A DNA stretch of 64,000 bases from Paramacrobiotus metropolitanus (Eukaryota > Tardigrada > Eutardigrada > Parachela > Macrobiotidae), in the NCBI RefSeq assembly GCF_019649055.1, contig NW_026570237.1, positions 310,001 to 374,000 of the forward strand. The letters run 5' to 3'. The notes below the pieces were generated by a model, which did not search any database, was not told where the DNA came from, and was given only the letters and a program-made list of their open reading frames with translations. A program made the position numbers and the translations under genes. Shown piece by piece: positions 1 to 12,411 of this stretch (positions are counted from its first letter, which is position 1; each line of letters starts with the position of its first letter).

Positions 1-862
1 GTAAAAATTTAATATAAAACTAATTACGAATAACTCCACTCACTGCATTGCATAGTATGTGATAATATGCAAACTTTTAAATGCTGTCTGGCCACGCCCT
101 CTTGACCATGGCAGATGAAAATATTTTTTGACCATACTACGATAGTATACTACCATTTTACAAAATATGAAATTTTTCTGAATTTGGAGGACCCCTATGT
201 GCCCTGGTAAGACAGTTCATCCAGTTCCGTTAAATCCACAAGATTTGCAACTGATATGCAATGTTTTTGTTGCCACGTTTGCCAAAACGAAAGGGGATTA
301 AGTCGCATGATAATATATACCGACATAGTTATGTTAGCCTTTTTTTCCTTATTCGTTGCGCTCTTCCGCTTGAAACTGTTATACATTCAGTCAGTTATTT
401 TGCAATATAGTGCAGGAACAAACTGAATTGAGGTCAGTGGCTGGAATTAGTTTACCCGCGTCGCCAAATGTTTACCGTATGCCCAGCCAAGCGTTGTGGC
501 ACAATTGCGGCAACTTGGGAATTGAATGCTGAAGAATGCCGACGCGCCGAATATTGTCCACAAGGACAAAGCCGCTCACTTGGTTGCTGCATGGCATTTA
601 CGCCACACTGGATCCATCAGATGAGTTCTGGCGACAGCTTATCGAGAAATTAGACCGCGTCACACGCACCGGCAACTGGAAACTGTTGCTTAGTATTAGG
701 GTGTGGTATCTAGGTATTGTAACCACGTAGCTGTAGACAAATAGTCTCGAGAGAATTTCCTGGCAAGTTTTTAACTAACAGGCATGGAGCTATTATTACA
801 TTAAAAACATACATCATACTTGTAAGGTAGCTGCCAACCATAAACGCCTGGTGATTGTACAA
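1..862. other. No supported gene
   Basis: Only short open frames with no recognisable domain. One frame around 468-730 keeps Trp-rich stretches (FWRQLIEKLD, GNWKLL) in shifting frames and might be an old coding relic, but I cannot assign it. Confidence 0.5.
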
Positions 863-1052
863 GGGGCAAAAGTAAACGCGTTCCACCGTTCCCCTGTACT
901 GCTGCCGTCACCCGCCTGGAGTGTGACGTTACGGCAATTGATATGGTTAAATCCGGCGCGGTACGTAAGCGCCATGTTAGCCACAACGTCAAACTCCATT
1001 CGGGTGACGGCAGCAGTACAGGGGAACGGTGGAACACGTTTACCTTTGCCCC
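863..1052. mobile_element. Foldback-type MITE with about 70-bp inverted arms
   Basis: The arms at 863-932 and about 984-1052 are inverted copies of each other. Both ends read GGGGCAAA(A/G)GTAAACG inward, and both contain TTCCACCGTTCCCCTGTACT. I count only a handful of mismatches in about 70 bp, with a short spacer between. The flanks read GTACAA on the left and GTATAA on the right, a possible imperfect 6-bp target duplication. There is no coding capacity, so this is a non-autonomous foldback DNA element whose superfamily I cannot name. Confidence 0.7.
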
Positions 1053-2555
1053 GTATAAAAAATTTAGTCACTCGTCTGGTTTTTATAATCTGCTGCGTTC
1101 ATCAAGAGGCCTGTACTTCCGCTAAGACACTTCCCAGTCCCAGACAACCATAGCCGAACGTCTATCTCAGTTAGCCAAGCCAGCCAGGTATAGGCAAATT
1201 ACGGGCGGAAAGATGCAGACGTGAGCTATTCCGAAATATTTGTCAAGATCAAGAAAATGCCCGTAAATCACTGGTATGAAAAAACAGGAACTAGCTGCCA
1301 TGGTTGACCTATTAGGACAGTTTGGACTGCCTACACTTTTTATTACTCTCTATGCTGCAGATCTCCACCATGAGCAGCAGGTTCTCCTTCCTGACGGTTC
1401 GGAAAAGGGAGGTAGGCCCCAAACTTTCACAATGACTAAAGACGTGCCCAGCTAAACAAAACACCCATATTTAGCTTCATGGTTTTTCCAAAAGCCGGTG
1501 CAACTTTTTTGAAACGTGCTTGGATACTTTGGTGGGAATTAGTGACTGCTGGGGAGGATATGAAGATTAGCATCGCGGCAGTGACACTTCCACGCGTTTT
1601 TCTGGCTTAAAGACGCTCCCATAGTCGAAAACATGGAATTAAAAGCGCAGCAGAACTGGAAGCAATTAGACAGTTTTTGACGTGCTAATAACAGCAAACA
1701 GTGACAAATTTAAAAAGGCTGCACCACTTGCCCGTCCTTGCCAAACTCCCTTAATTAAAATTGGTTAAGATAAGGACGACCTTTTAAACATGCGAAATTT
1801 ATCCAAACGCATACGGTTTGTGGACCATACTGCTTACGGAGAGATAAAATAACAATAGTTGGAGATTGCCGATACAACTTTACAAAAAAACCGTGCAGTT
1901 TTTCCTGGATTGAAATGGACGATAAATCTTTCTGACATTTTGAACCGGCCAGAAACGCCGCGAAGTAGTGCAGCAGCTTCTGATGTCTTCATTGGGTGAA
2001 AAATTGTGGCGGCACAGGAGTTGGCTGTCCTTGCGAAGGGCTGGCCATTAAAGGAAGCCCACCGCTCTTTCATAGTCTTAAAACTTTACGCAAACGCGTC
2101 GGGCAAGCGCCTACGGGAAAAACAAAGTTTTCCCCGCGAAATCGCGGAAACTGATATTCTGACACGTTAACACAATTGCGAATATGAAGATCCTTTTGGT
2201 GCTGTGAACCTCAAACTATTCGCTTCCAAATACTCCTAGAAATGAACTACACAGACACGTCGTACATCTGGCGTTAACCGGCTTAAATAGAAGTATAGAG
2301 AAGAACACTTAAGTATTACATTATTGTACAGACATCATAGTCACATTAAATACTGTCATAACAATTGGTTAGTGCGATAGATAAAAATTTTTAGGTATCC
2401 TTAATATCCGAAACGCTTAAAATATACCGTGTTTTTGTCCGTTATGACAGCCGGAATAACGGTTTTTGCTGTTATTGCACTGCAGCAGCCTTTGTTTTAA
2501 AAAGCCGCCGGTTCTGCCCTATATCACTGGGATGCGTTGCCCCATCGGGTATAGC
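1053..2555. other. No supported gene
   Basis: Read on both strands. Frames are short and broken and I see no domain, RNA gene or repeat family here. Confidence 0.5.
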
Positions 2556-3125
2556 CTGCGCCCGGCTTCCGTTCCACTGGAACTTCGCCGTATACGTACT
2601 AATAAAATGCATGGCCCATTACACAATGCATTTTGAACTTGATCTGGCCAGGAGCTTTGCTCAACGGCACCGATGGGTGTGTACCGTACATACACAACAT
2701 TATCAGCAGCGGCGCTTTGTCGCTTGCACGCAGCTGCACCTAGGCCAAGCTTCAGTAAAACTCTGACCGAATCTCTTTGATCAACGCCTCTGGTCGAGAT
2801 ACAATAATGCGCTGACTAACTGCAGAAAGCGAGGGAATGAGTTTGAAACAGACATGCAACCCATACTCTTACACAGGCAGCAGTGAGCTTGAGCGCCTAG
2901 CGGATCCAACTTACGCCCGGCCCTTGTTTCACCAGAACGGCGCCGAATACTAAAATATACATTCGGCAGCTGCATACTGCATTATACCTTCATGCCGGTT
3001 TGGCTCGTTTGACTGCAAGCACAACCACACCTGCGGCGGCTGCCATTACTCAGCCGGACGCGCACCGCCCCAGCGAGCACTACCTACGCCCGGCTTTCGT
3101 TCCACTGGAACGGCGCTTTATACGT
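2556..3125. repeat. Three dispersed copies of a ~35-bp repeat
   Basis: Near-copies of a unit with the core CGCCCGGC..CGTTCCACTGGAAC followed by a CGGCGC-like segment and TATACG lie at about 2559-2595, 2916-2953 (the most diverged, with CACCAGAAC) and 3089-3123. All are in the same orientation. The unit contains the near-palindrome GTTCCACTGGAAC. Spacing is irregular, so this is not a simple tandem array. Function unknown. Confidence 0.5.
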
Positions 3126-6100
3126 GTATGCCCTCCAAGCCCTCTGTGACTGCACGGCAGCAGAAAGCTGTCTGTCTCTATTTCTTTTTTTCTACAGCGC
3201 AGCAGGAGGCCAGCACGCTGGCCTCATTTCATTTCAGCGAGTCTGTCTCTCTTTTGTTCTCTATTCGCACAAACGTAGACCGAATGCACTTCCTCGTTCA
3301 CACGGAAGCGCATCTCGCGCCCGCCCCGCAATTAATCTTTCATGCAAAGGCGTATGGGAACCCTTGCCACCCTAACCGTCTTCTGTTCAACATCATCTGC
3401 CTTCGCCTGTCTTGTGCTTTAATATATGGTGCAAACAATCCTTGATTGTGAGCATTTTCGTATACATGACAGCATGGAATACCTGTGCAGTAAAGTATCA
3501 TTTTCAGATCTTCTGAAAGAAATTCCTTTTCCACTTGTTCTCTACATTTATCATCGCAATGATTTTCAGTATTCTCAGCATCAAAAATTATTACGGTGGC
3601 GTCATGTTTTATGTCATAGGAAAAGGACAAAATTATAAATGCATCTAATCACACAGTGCTCTGATTATGGTTAACCACCTATCTACTTCGTTTGTCCGAA
3701 GCGTAAGCTTCCTCTTGTTAAATTCTAATACATAATAAATTACAGCATACCTTTGTTTACTTCTTCTTAAAAGCGCCCCAATAATTTCAGGCAGTTGACA
3801 TAACCGTTGCCAAGTTGTCGAAGGGCTTGCCTGCTCGCGCTTGTATATACAGATAGTGCGTACCAGAAACACAGGGCATGAACGCAACGATTAAGAAATT
3901 TCTAACAGATTACGTTGCTGCACTATGACAGAATACCCCGTTGTGCTAAACACGTGTGTGCAGTATTTCCATCAATATGCACGAATAAGTCATAAAATGG
4001 GGTGAATTTCGCATTTTATAAGGTTATTATCTGTTGTGAAGTAGCGCGGCCCACCCCCTTTATGGTTAGTATATACGAAATACATGACTGCATATAGCCT
4101 ATACCCGGCTTACGCAGATAGGAATACACAGCAGCATGGCTTGGCACGTGTCGCTATGCACCTCTGTTCGGGCAGAAATGTCAGAGAGTTGATGGTTACT
4201 GCCAGCATTCATGTGCGCTTGCACCAGCTAAGGCTGTAGTCAAGGCATGTCCACTCAAAATTAGCGCTCATTATTGTAAACAGAAGCGGAGATGACTGTT
4301 ACGGTGCTGCCAGAGTGCGGATGTTTCCCACCCCATATCAGAGCCAATACTGAAGAAAACCGGTGCGAATGTTTGCTACCATGACCAGAAATAAAGCTAG
4401 AGAAAAGCATTTATGTTACAACAATGCAGCTGGGTTGAATCACGGCCACTTTACGCCCTTTGGCCGCAGATAAAGGTAATTGCTTTATTATTGCCGCATT
4501 TGCGCTGATTAAGTTGCTCACGTCCATCAGGGATATCGTTCAAAGCTGCCACATTTGTTACGGTCATATTGCAAATGTTCAAATGCGCATTCGTACGCCT
4601 ACCAACGCTAAATGCGTCCTAGGCTGGTTGCGGAAAAGATAATTCTTGTCGGAAAAGATTCCGAAACTGGAGCTGTAATGCACGGTGGTGTAGTTTAAAA
4701 TAATGGTTTTGTTGTCACTGAAATGCAGTTCTGTAGCAAAACCAGATTCCCCCCACCCAGCCCAGCACTTAGCTACAGGGTTACAGAAGAAGATAATGGA
4801 TCTAATATGTAAAAAATGCAGGTGTTAACGGGTGAAAAGCGACCTGGGCTGTAGATGGGCTTTTATTTTTACCACCGGGCATTGTTTTTAATGGAATTGC
4901 TGCCTTCCGACGCAGACAGTGTAAATGTATAAGAAATGTAAAAATTAGTTTTGACTAAGCTCCCAGTCACTCTCATACCAGTAAAAGCGAGGTATCGGCT
5001 ATGTTGACTTCTTGTATACGGTGTTAAAAAACGATTGCATCTTGATTTTGATATTTCAGCTTGCTCGTAAACGCCGGTGTCTGTTTTATAAATCCAGGTT
5101 AGTTTACTACTGTCCAAATGCAGTTCTTTTGATCATATTCTTCTTCATCAAGTGTCCACAAACGGTTGAACGAAGGAATGACTCACAATACCCTGAAGGT
5201 GCGAATTAGCTTTATGTGTGTCAAATCAAACTGTCATTTCTCTCTCACCTGCTGCCATATGCTGTCATTATGATAGCTTGACTGACCGTGTGGTTTGTGT
5301 GGTTGGTTGAACTAAAAGAAGGGTTTGTTGGTTTGATGCAAGGTGTGGTTTTTTGAAACAACTGGGTAACGTTATCTGACAATGCTGCAATTATTTCGTC
5401 AGAATATGTTTTAAAATATATTTCGACTTAGACGGGTCTTAAGGTTCAAGAAAAGGCCATTAGACGTCGGCATAATGAGCACCCGGTAACTTTTGTTTCC
5501 TTTAAGGAACAGTTTATTACCTAAAGGTATGAGAATTCGCTTATGTCATCACGTTATTCCGGAAAAAAACCCTGCTTTTAGCCTAAAGTGCCAAGTATTT
5601 GCGTGGACTAAGGTGCCTGCTAACGGTTAAATTCAACTAGATAATATAACGTCTGTGAGTTAATAAAAGCGCTTGTTAATATGATTAGTGTCTGAACATA
5701 ATAACATGAATTTGGCAACTACTTTTAAATTTTTACATTGATCTTTGCTGTTCGTCGAGTTGCACTATGCAGAATAGCTTGAGTTTTTAGTTTCAAGCAA
5801 AATCATTACGAAATGCAGAGAATGTTTATATTGCAGCCACTTACTTTTTCAAAGTTCTTAGTAAAACTGTTATGTAATGCTGATAAAAAATATTTGCCCG
5901 AAATACCGATAATTTGTCAGGTTTGCAGCCCGCATTCAATACTTGCAAGGAATTCATTTTGAAATCCCGAAACACGTATACTACTTTCCATGTAATTTTT
6001 TTTTGCGCGCCCTAGATAGATTTTCCTTGAACTATCCACACAGTAACGAATCAACTAAGTTGTTAGATTTTGCTTCGCAAAATTTTAGTCAGTCATTCAA

Positions 6101-6212
6101 GGCGGGGGCCGCAATCTGTACATTCGAAATTATCTACTCCATATCCAGAAGCGGATGCACTATTTTGAACCGAATCTCTTCCATCTTTCAGCACTCGGTT
6201 TCGCGCTCCAGA
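3126..6212. other. No supported gene
   Basis: About 3 kb without a recognisable coding region. The open frames of 60-105 residues (for example 3124-3445 and 4869-5209) overlap on both strands and show no domain. The stretch around 5400-5940 is AT-rich with no long frame. Confidence 0.5.
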
Positions 6213-7171
6213 TCAATGTTGCGTGTATTTGCCGCATCGAGAATAATGCAGTTGGCAGAAGCGGCGTTTTTTCTGCCCGCATTTAATCCGCCTGGCCTCC
6301 AAATGGCTGAGCAGTGTTTTCACGGTGATGTTAGCTTCGGTAGGATTTATCCGTTTGGCCCTGGCAATGGCTTTCCGTATCTCCTCCACAATAAATCCGT
6401 ATTCCTAAACTCATGACACCACAAAAGCCCGAATACCTTCGTCGAAAAAGTTTTCATCATAAACCGACACAAACGGAGTTGCTTCTGCTCCGCCACCTGC
6501 TATTACTGCACTTCTCGTTCTCATCACCACCAGGTTTCTCATGTCGGGGACGGAGAGTGAGACAGGAAAGCTCCTTATAACGGTCACGCACAATTTCGAT
6601 AAGGCAAGTAGTGATATACAAGCAGTTGGGGGCATCCTGTGTGTGAACGTGCCATGGCACATCGTCCGGGGTCTACTGACTGACATGCAGACCGCAATAA
6701 ACACATTCCACCCCGTCCCCTTTACCCGTATAGACAAATCCCGACCGGGCCAAATCCAGAGGTGTTTGCAGCAGCGGGGAAGGCCAATTTTTAAAAGATC
6801 TCAGCCTCTCATAAAGTTGCGAATTTGCAAAATCAAGAGGGCTGGCCACTGTCAATATTTGGCTTGCTTTGTCGTTGGGATCGGGCTTTTCCTTTTCCTT
6901 GAAACGTTTTGGTATCTCAGCGCACCAGGGTGTGCACCGAAGATGATAATCAAGAGGATCTTCTTTGCCAGCCAGTGTTACATCTATCCGCTTGCAGAAC
7001 AAACAAAAAATACGCCTCGCTAATATTCACGGGCCGAAATCCCAGCTTTCCGAGTTGCTTTATCTAATGGGGCGGAAAATTGTCTGAGCAAATTAAACGA
7101 TACAGTCCATCATTACTTTCCGTATCGACACCGGCTTCGAAGCTCTCGTATAACTGTGTGGCAGCAGACAT
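6213..7171 (-). pseudogene. Inhibitor-of-apoptosis-like pseudogene (two BIR domains)
   Basis: Reading the minus strand from an ATG at 7171 there are two degenerate baculoviral-IAP-repeat (BIR) zinc domains. BIR1 (about 7060-6880) shows CLFC followed by EDPLDYH and PWC, the expected Cys-Cys-His-Cys ligands. BIR2 (about 6790-6620) shows RLRSFKNWP, LARSGFVYTGKGD and CVYC, then TPDDVPWHVH and a Cys. A TAG at 6673-6675 sits where BIR domains usually carry Trp, so a TGG to TAG change is likely. Another stop at 7064-7066 and at least one frameshift break BIR1. A downstream helical stretch (about 6400-6250, containing EEIRKAI and LLSHL) could be a UBA-like remnant, and I see no RING finger. BIR proteins bind caspases or mitotic partners; this copy looks dead. 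It could descend from a host gene or a DNA-virus-like element. Confidence 0.62.
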
Positions 7172-10100
7172 TTTGCGTTCACGAAATTAGTGATTTTCTG
7201 GCTTGCCAGCCGACTACTGCAATGTCCTTTTATACAGCGCATAGACACACACACACACTGCTGCTGGTTTTTATTCTGACCTACAATATACTAGGCGGGA
7301 AAGAGAGGTTTAGTAGGCAGCAGTCAAAGTTTGCTGACTGACCGCCTCCTCTTTTTCTCGCGTGAGCATTCGCTGACGATGATATCATTGCCATCTGCTA
7401 CCATTCTATGAGTCATGGCACTGGCACATAAAAGCTAAAGCCAGCCAGAGTTTAAATCTGTTTGTTGGCAGAATCAGTTGGCAGTTTATCCTCTTCTCCA
7501 CCACGGCTCGGAGTTTATCCAACAACGTGGAAATTTTCACGAAGAAAAATGCCGTCGACACGGAATATGCTCGACTTGTTAAGAACAGCCCTTTTATTTT
7601 GATTGTAAGTACCAGCTAAGTATATATAAGCGTACTGTATGCACATTAATTCACTTGCTAGATTCAGCCAGACGTGCTTTGTTCTTGCTCCTGCTATTAC
7701 GTAGCATTGTATTCCCCTTTATTTGTACAATAAAGCGTTATCTCCTCGCCATTGTCTGTTGCTGAGTCATTTATTTGTAATTATTACAAACTCAGAGTGA
7801 TCTGAAGCAGTATAAGTTTTACCGCAACTAGTATTTGCTCCACCCTTCTACATATAATGTATACTGAAATGACTGTGCTGTACCCAATAAAAAACCTAAC
7901 CAGGAAAAATCTTGTTACATTTTAACGGCTTATCAAGTCGACATGCTGGATCAGACTGAAAGAAAGCAAGTAACGTAAGATTCTACGCCAAAATAATTCA
8001 TGTGTACAGTGCGCTGACCTAGTATATAGTAACTGAGCCTGATGGCAGAGACACCAGGACAAAGATCCACTGAAATCAGCAAGATAAAGAGTTCAACAAA
8101 CGACTATCTGAAGTTTCAGAGAAACGGCTGTCATTGAGCGCGGATGCGGTCTACGAGTCCTGGCTTTGTTCCACATCCTAGACTATGACGCAAAGCAAAG
8201 GCTTGAAATAAGGAGAAAAAATAATAATACACACAAAAATGTGTGCTTACGTGATTACTTGATTTCTAGCTAGCAAAATTTGCGATAGCGGCATAGTTCA
8301 TATGAGACGCGATGCGTCGTTAGGAAAGGTTGCGCAGCGCACAAAAACGTGTTCGGCGTAAAATATTTGCCTCTCTTAGGCAGAAATTTGAGGGTGTGCT
8401 AAAAACAGAACGTTCATAAAACTGAACTTGCATGGCGTGTCGCTGAATCCCATGAGTCTTTGTTGCTTTGCTCTTGCCCACCTTTTTTGTTGTCGACTCA
8501 AAGACACAGAAGTTGAGGTCTGCTTATGCAATAAACTAGTGAACGAAGATAGACTGTACTGGTTATTATTTAGAGTGCGAAAACATATGGATGACAAAAT
8601 TCCGCATTTGACGGACACGGAACTTATTTACGGTTTCGTTCTGGAAACCAAGGAACGATACCTGGTGCATTGATCTCCACGATTCCACGACACAAGAGAA
8701 TCAGAAGCTACGACGCGTCTACAAGAGGCATATGGAAAAGAAAATTTAATAGACTACCGGAAAGCGAACGCCAGCAGGCTTGACGACGACAGTTCACGCC
8801 CAACCGATGCAGATAAGGCTGTCCAGTACAACGAGACCATCTGTTCGTTCAAGGTATCCATTCCATCACTTCTAGTTTGGCTTATCTCAGGATTCGCAAG
8901 AGTTTGTTTTAACAGAAATCATCGACCCGGGCATCGTCAGTTCCGGGAGCTTCTGTTCCCCGTATTCGTATTCCCTAAGTACAGAGTACGGGGGCGCGGT
9001 GATGTATCGTTCGCCGACTTACCGCTCGCAGAGATAACGGAATCTTTGTAACTCGATGCGCATCGGTAAATCCAATTGATGGTCCGGAAATGGCAGTTTT
9101 AATTGGTACCATCCATATGCAGAACTGTTTTGGGAAATGCATAGCTTTGTCGCGGCTTCCCCCGACGCCCTAAAGAAGCTCAAACCTGGTATTTGCCCAC
9201 AACTCTGCGCCGTTATGCCGGGCATCTGCATAGCCGCCGCAGAGCGCTTAAGTGGAGAAACTGCTGACGGCCAATTATTTTCTTTGGTATCAACATTTTC
9301 CGCGAAAGGTGATCCCAGATTTCCAATGATATCTTGTACATTGTCCTAGAGTGGAATACCAAGCGAAAATATAACTACAACCTAACATAATTCGTGGTTG
9401 TGTAAGGTATCTAAAAAGACTCTTATCGTGTTGTACGAAATCTGTACCCCCTTCGGCGATTTTTTTTGCGCATTGCTAACGGCTTTCTGTTTGTACGGCC
9501 CTTGTATTTCAACCTAGACGCCCCCATCTGTGGGGCAAACTGACTTTAGCAGTGCGGAATATTTTGGAGTTTTAAATCGAAGCGAAGTGGGTGATTTATT
9601 ATCTTACATTTTTGTTCGTTAAGACATAACCAAATAATTTCAGCTGTGACGTAGTGTATCTGCGCTTGAACTTCTTGTATCTTTATGGCTATTGCCTAAT
9701 AAAATGTTGATACCAATTAACACAACAGCAACGCTTCGTTGGCAGACGCGCGTCTCGGGTCTTAGCAATGTGGAAGTGGATCTGTTTGATTACCATCAAG
9801 AGAATGAGATTTGTCAACACTCAGTGGTGTCGACTACGGAGACTGAGATTTATACGACCCCTGAGACTACGGCAAGCAAAGAAAATAATAACGAAAACCG
9901 AAGTCCAAGTATTCCGATGAGTTAGATAAAACAAAATGCAAATGGTCGGCGCGTTTGTACTCGAACCCACAACACTGAGATTCCGCTCGATCAGCGTACC
10001 TGCGCCAAAGGAGATAATCCGACAATCCAAAAACATGTGGTGCTTCACAGTGGCTTTGGCCAGGAAAAAGAATTCCGACTCTACGAGCGGTACCAGGTTT

Positions 10101-10189
10101 TTTGTAAACTCATAAAACTTTTTGAAGCAACAAAGGATACAATACAATTATATGCAATTATACAATACAATTATATGCAAAACCGCTGC
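7172..10189. other. No supported gene; scattered promoter-like and tRNA-like motifs
   Basis: About 3 kb with only short frames. A TATATAAG at about 7621 and an AATAAA at about 7728 sit about 105 bp apart, as in a small LTR, but I found no partner copy. Frames at 8428-8673, 9137-9349 and 9692-9925 have no recognisable domain. Confidence 0.45.
9940..10018 (-). pseudogene. tRNA-like relic or SINE head
   Basis: The minus strand carries TGGCGCAGG, fitting a Pol III A box, and about 45 bases later GGGTTCGAGTAC, fitting a B box. The D-arm can form (GCGC with ACGC, one mismatch), but the anticodon and acceptor stems do not pair properly. It is best read as a decayed tRNA or the tRNA-derived head of a SINE, not a working tRNA gene. 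Confidence 0.25.
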
Positions 10190-10480
10190 CCGACGGAATT
10201 TTGATGTCGAACGCAGACAATGAATTCATTTATGTCGGTCAAAGACCTCTTCTAGTCGGCTCAAAGTTTCGACTCAAATTTTCCCAATAACTAAAATTTC
10301 ATCAAGATAAGTTAGACATGTTGTCCACTTCAGACCAGCCAGAATACTGCCTGCCAGTCTTTGGAATTCCGGAGGCTGTGGCAAAAGCCTTGTGGAATAC
10401 AGGTAAAATGATATAGGCCACTTGGCTTTGCAAACGCCGTTTTTCTTTTGAGCTATTTTCGGGCCGGATTTTTCAGCAGT
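10190..10480 (-). pseudogene. Ty3/gypsy reverse transcriptase fragment
   Basis: On the minus strand, in shifting frames, the segment reads GLYHFTCIP, then FQRLAGSILAGLKW, TCLTYLDEILVIGK and LSRLEEVFDRHK. This matches the RT segment running from the substrate-binding motif to the catalytic Y-x-D-D box of Ty3/gypsy elements. The second catalytic Asp has become Glu (YLDE), and there are several frameshifts and stops. Dead fragment. Confidence 0.6.
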
Positions 10481-11240
10481 TATTCTTTGCTGTTACGATT
10501 TACCGTACCCAGGGCGCCGGATGTCCAGCCTGGCTGGATACCCGCGCACGATACCGCAGGGCTGTGTCATGTCCAGCTGATCAGACCAGCCTTGACTTTG
10601 ATCTAGGCAAACCTTCCAGGTTTCTCCTTCCCAGCAGAAACATTCGGTAGCTACGCAGTCCAACACAAAGTTAGACGCTATACAATACACAGGCCGTTTC
10701 CTTTTGTGCTTTTCCTATCCAGACCACTAATTCGATCCTTCTGCATCATTTGAGACTTCTGGGCAACACCAACACATAATTACTTCGTGCGTGGATTCTG
10801 ACTGCGAAGTTTCTTGCTTGACCAATCATCAGTAACATCTCGGTGAAGACATGGAAAGTCAGTAGTGTCCCTGGTTCAGATTCTTAACTGATTGAGAAGA
10901 GTCAAGTGCTTAGATGGAAGCCGTAAAAATTTCTTTCTGAACCAGTATTTCTTACCTCTTTCTAGGTTCTGTGATGTTTTCAAGGCAATTGATATTATGC
11001 ATGGGTTAGAAGGCTCGACATAAAATGAAGACCACAGAGACGGAATCAACCGAAAAATAACTTTTGAACATCGTTTGTAATACCCAAACGGTAGCCTGCC
11101 ATGCGTTAATTTGCAGTGGCTATACCTACAGATTTGTTTATCATAATTTATACTTTACTTTGTTCATAATTTATTTACTACATGAGTGTTCCTTCCTTTA
11201 CTCCGACAGTATGCCTACCTTTTCAAATTTCGTTGGATAA
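10481..11240. other. Unassigned sequence between two retroelement fragments
   Basis: No long frame. A minus-strand frame at 10,493-10,690 is open but unrecognised. The segment separates an integrase fragment (5' in the minus sense) from the RT fragment (3'). Confidence 0.4.
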
Positions 11241-11660
11241 GAATCGGCTACTATGTCGAAAAACCATCCATTGCCCTGAGTCCGGATCGGTCAATCAAAT
11301 CCGTAGAATATTTTCGGGCTGTTTTTTCTTTGAACGTTGGTTTTTTGTGAAGAAGCACTAAATGTCCAACGTTATAGATGATGTCTTGCTTTGATTGATT
11401 GTTATAGATCAACGATTGATCTAAAGCCGGGTAGTCTTTTCACTTGATAGATTGGCGTATCGATTACGAAAGTCCAACACATATGGTCCAGGTTTAATGG
11501 AGGAAAAGGTTACAGTGTAGTAGTTTCACGCCCGAAGATGACGAAAAATGGGAATATTGACTGATAAGAATGGTCGACGAATTATGGATGTACACCGTGC
11601 AGAGTAAATCAAATCCCAAACCTTATCATTTCGTAAAATATACCTGGAGATAATTTCTGG
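11241..11660 (-). pseudogene. Retrotransposon integrase C-terminal fragment
   Basis: Minus-strand translation in changing frames shows HNSSTILISQYSHF, then FVIFGRETTTL, then about 170 bp later YNVGHLVLLHKKP. This is the usual series at the end of a retroelement integrase: the Tyr/His-Asn-Ser helix region, the P-F-x-x-x-F/Y-G-R-E box, and the small C-terminal domain with its V-G-H/D-x-V-L-L strand. Frames are broken by stops. It belongs to a different copy from the elements at 20.8 and 32.5 kb. Confidence 0.5.
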
Positions 11661-11735
11661 AATAGATCGATTCTGGCGCTTTACCGGCGCGCTACCAAAG
11701 CACACAAAAGTTTAAACGTACAGCTGAGGTAGAAA

Positions 11736-11832
11736 TACTCATTGCCTCTTCCGGATGCTTAGTGCCATGTCCGTGGTCATCGGGAATACTGATTGCACCT
11801 TCCGGATTCTCAGTGCCATGCCCCTAGACTTC
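11736..11832 (-). repeat. Two tandem copies of a ~50-bp unit, probably once coding
   Basis: Two adjacent units share CTTCCGGAT..T.AGTGCCATG. Read on the minus strand both give similar peptides with the core GHGT..PE.A.SI, so the duplication preserved frame. It lies just upstream, in the minus sense, of the integrase fragment. Function unknown. Confidence 0.4.
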
Positions 11833-12411
11833 TGTTTCGACAACCTGCTTTCTATCTTTGTCTAAAATATACTTGTGAGCGCCCCGAGAACCTCGGCGGC
11901 GTACATGTCTGACATCTGCTAGGTCTACCACTGGAAATTCTTTGTCTGTTCTGAAATCGGCCTGATCTGCAGCGAGGTCGGGTGGATCAACCGGAATTCA
12001 CTTTTAAACGCGAAGTGATTAGAAAAATCCTTCCGCTTTATGATATACTCGTAACACGCCAACTAGGGGACAACAAAAAAATAAGTATGCAAAATAAAAA
12101 AGAACAGAACAAACGATTTACTTCAACAGTCGCATAACCCTTGTTACGCAATTACCAGAATATTGGAACGGAAGCCTGAAAATAAACTCAAATGCATGGT
12201 CTTTTAACGTAAATTTATTTGTTCCATATGTTTTTTCACTCGAAAGAATACCCACTAGAGTCTGTGTATATTACATTCAGGTATACAACGCACAGGTGAT
12301 CTATTTCCAGATGTTTTAAAATCAGATTATCTAAATGTAACAGATGATCAAATTAAAACAGTAATTCATGTCAATTAACTTTTTAAAATGATAATCTACA
12401 AAAACAGCCAT
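11833..12411. other. No supported gene
   Basis: No open frame of note on either strand and no repeat recognised. Confidence 0.45.

Noticed and set aside
801-1153. Coding frames of 78-100 codons on both strands at about 0.8-1.15 kb
   Set aside because: They mirror each other because they lie on the arms of the foldback element.
7560-7760. Possible solo LTR (TATATAAG then AATAAA about 105 bp later)
   Set aside because: No second copy, no TG...CA ends and no target duplication could be identified.
9940-10018. Functional tRNA gene
   Set aside because: A- and B-box-like sequences exist, but anticodon and acceptor stems do not pair.
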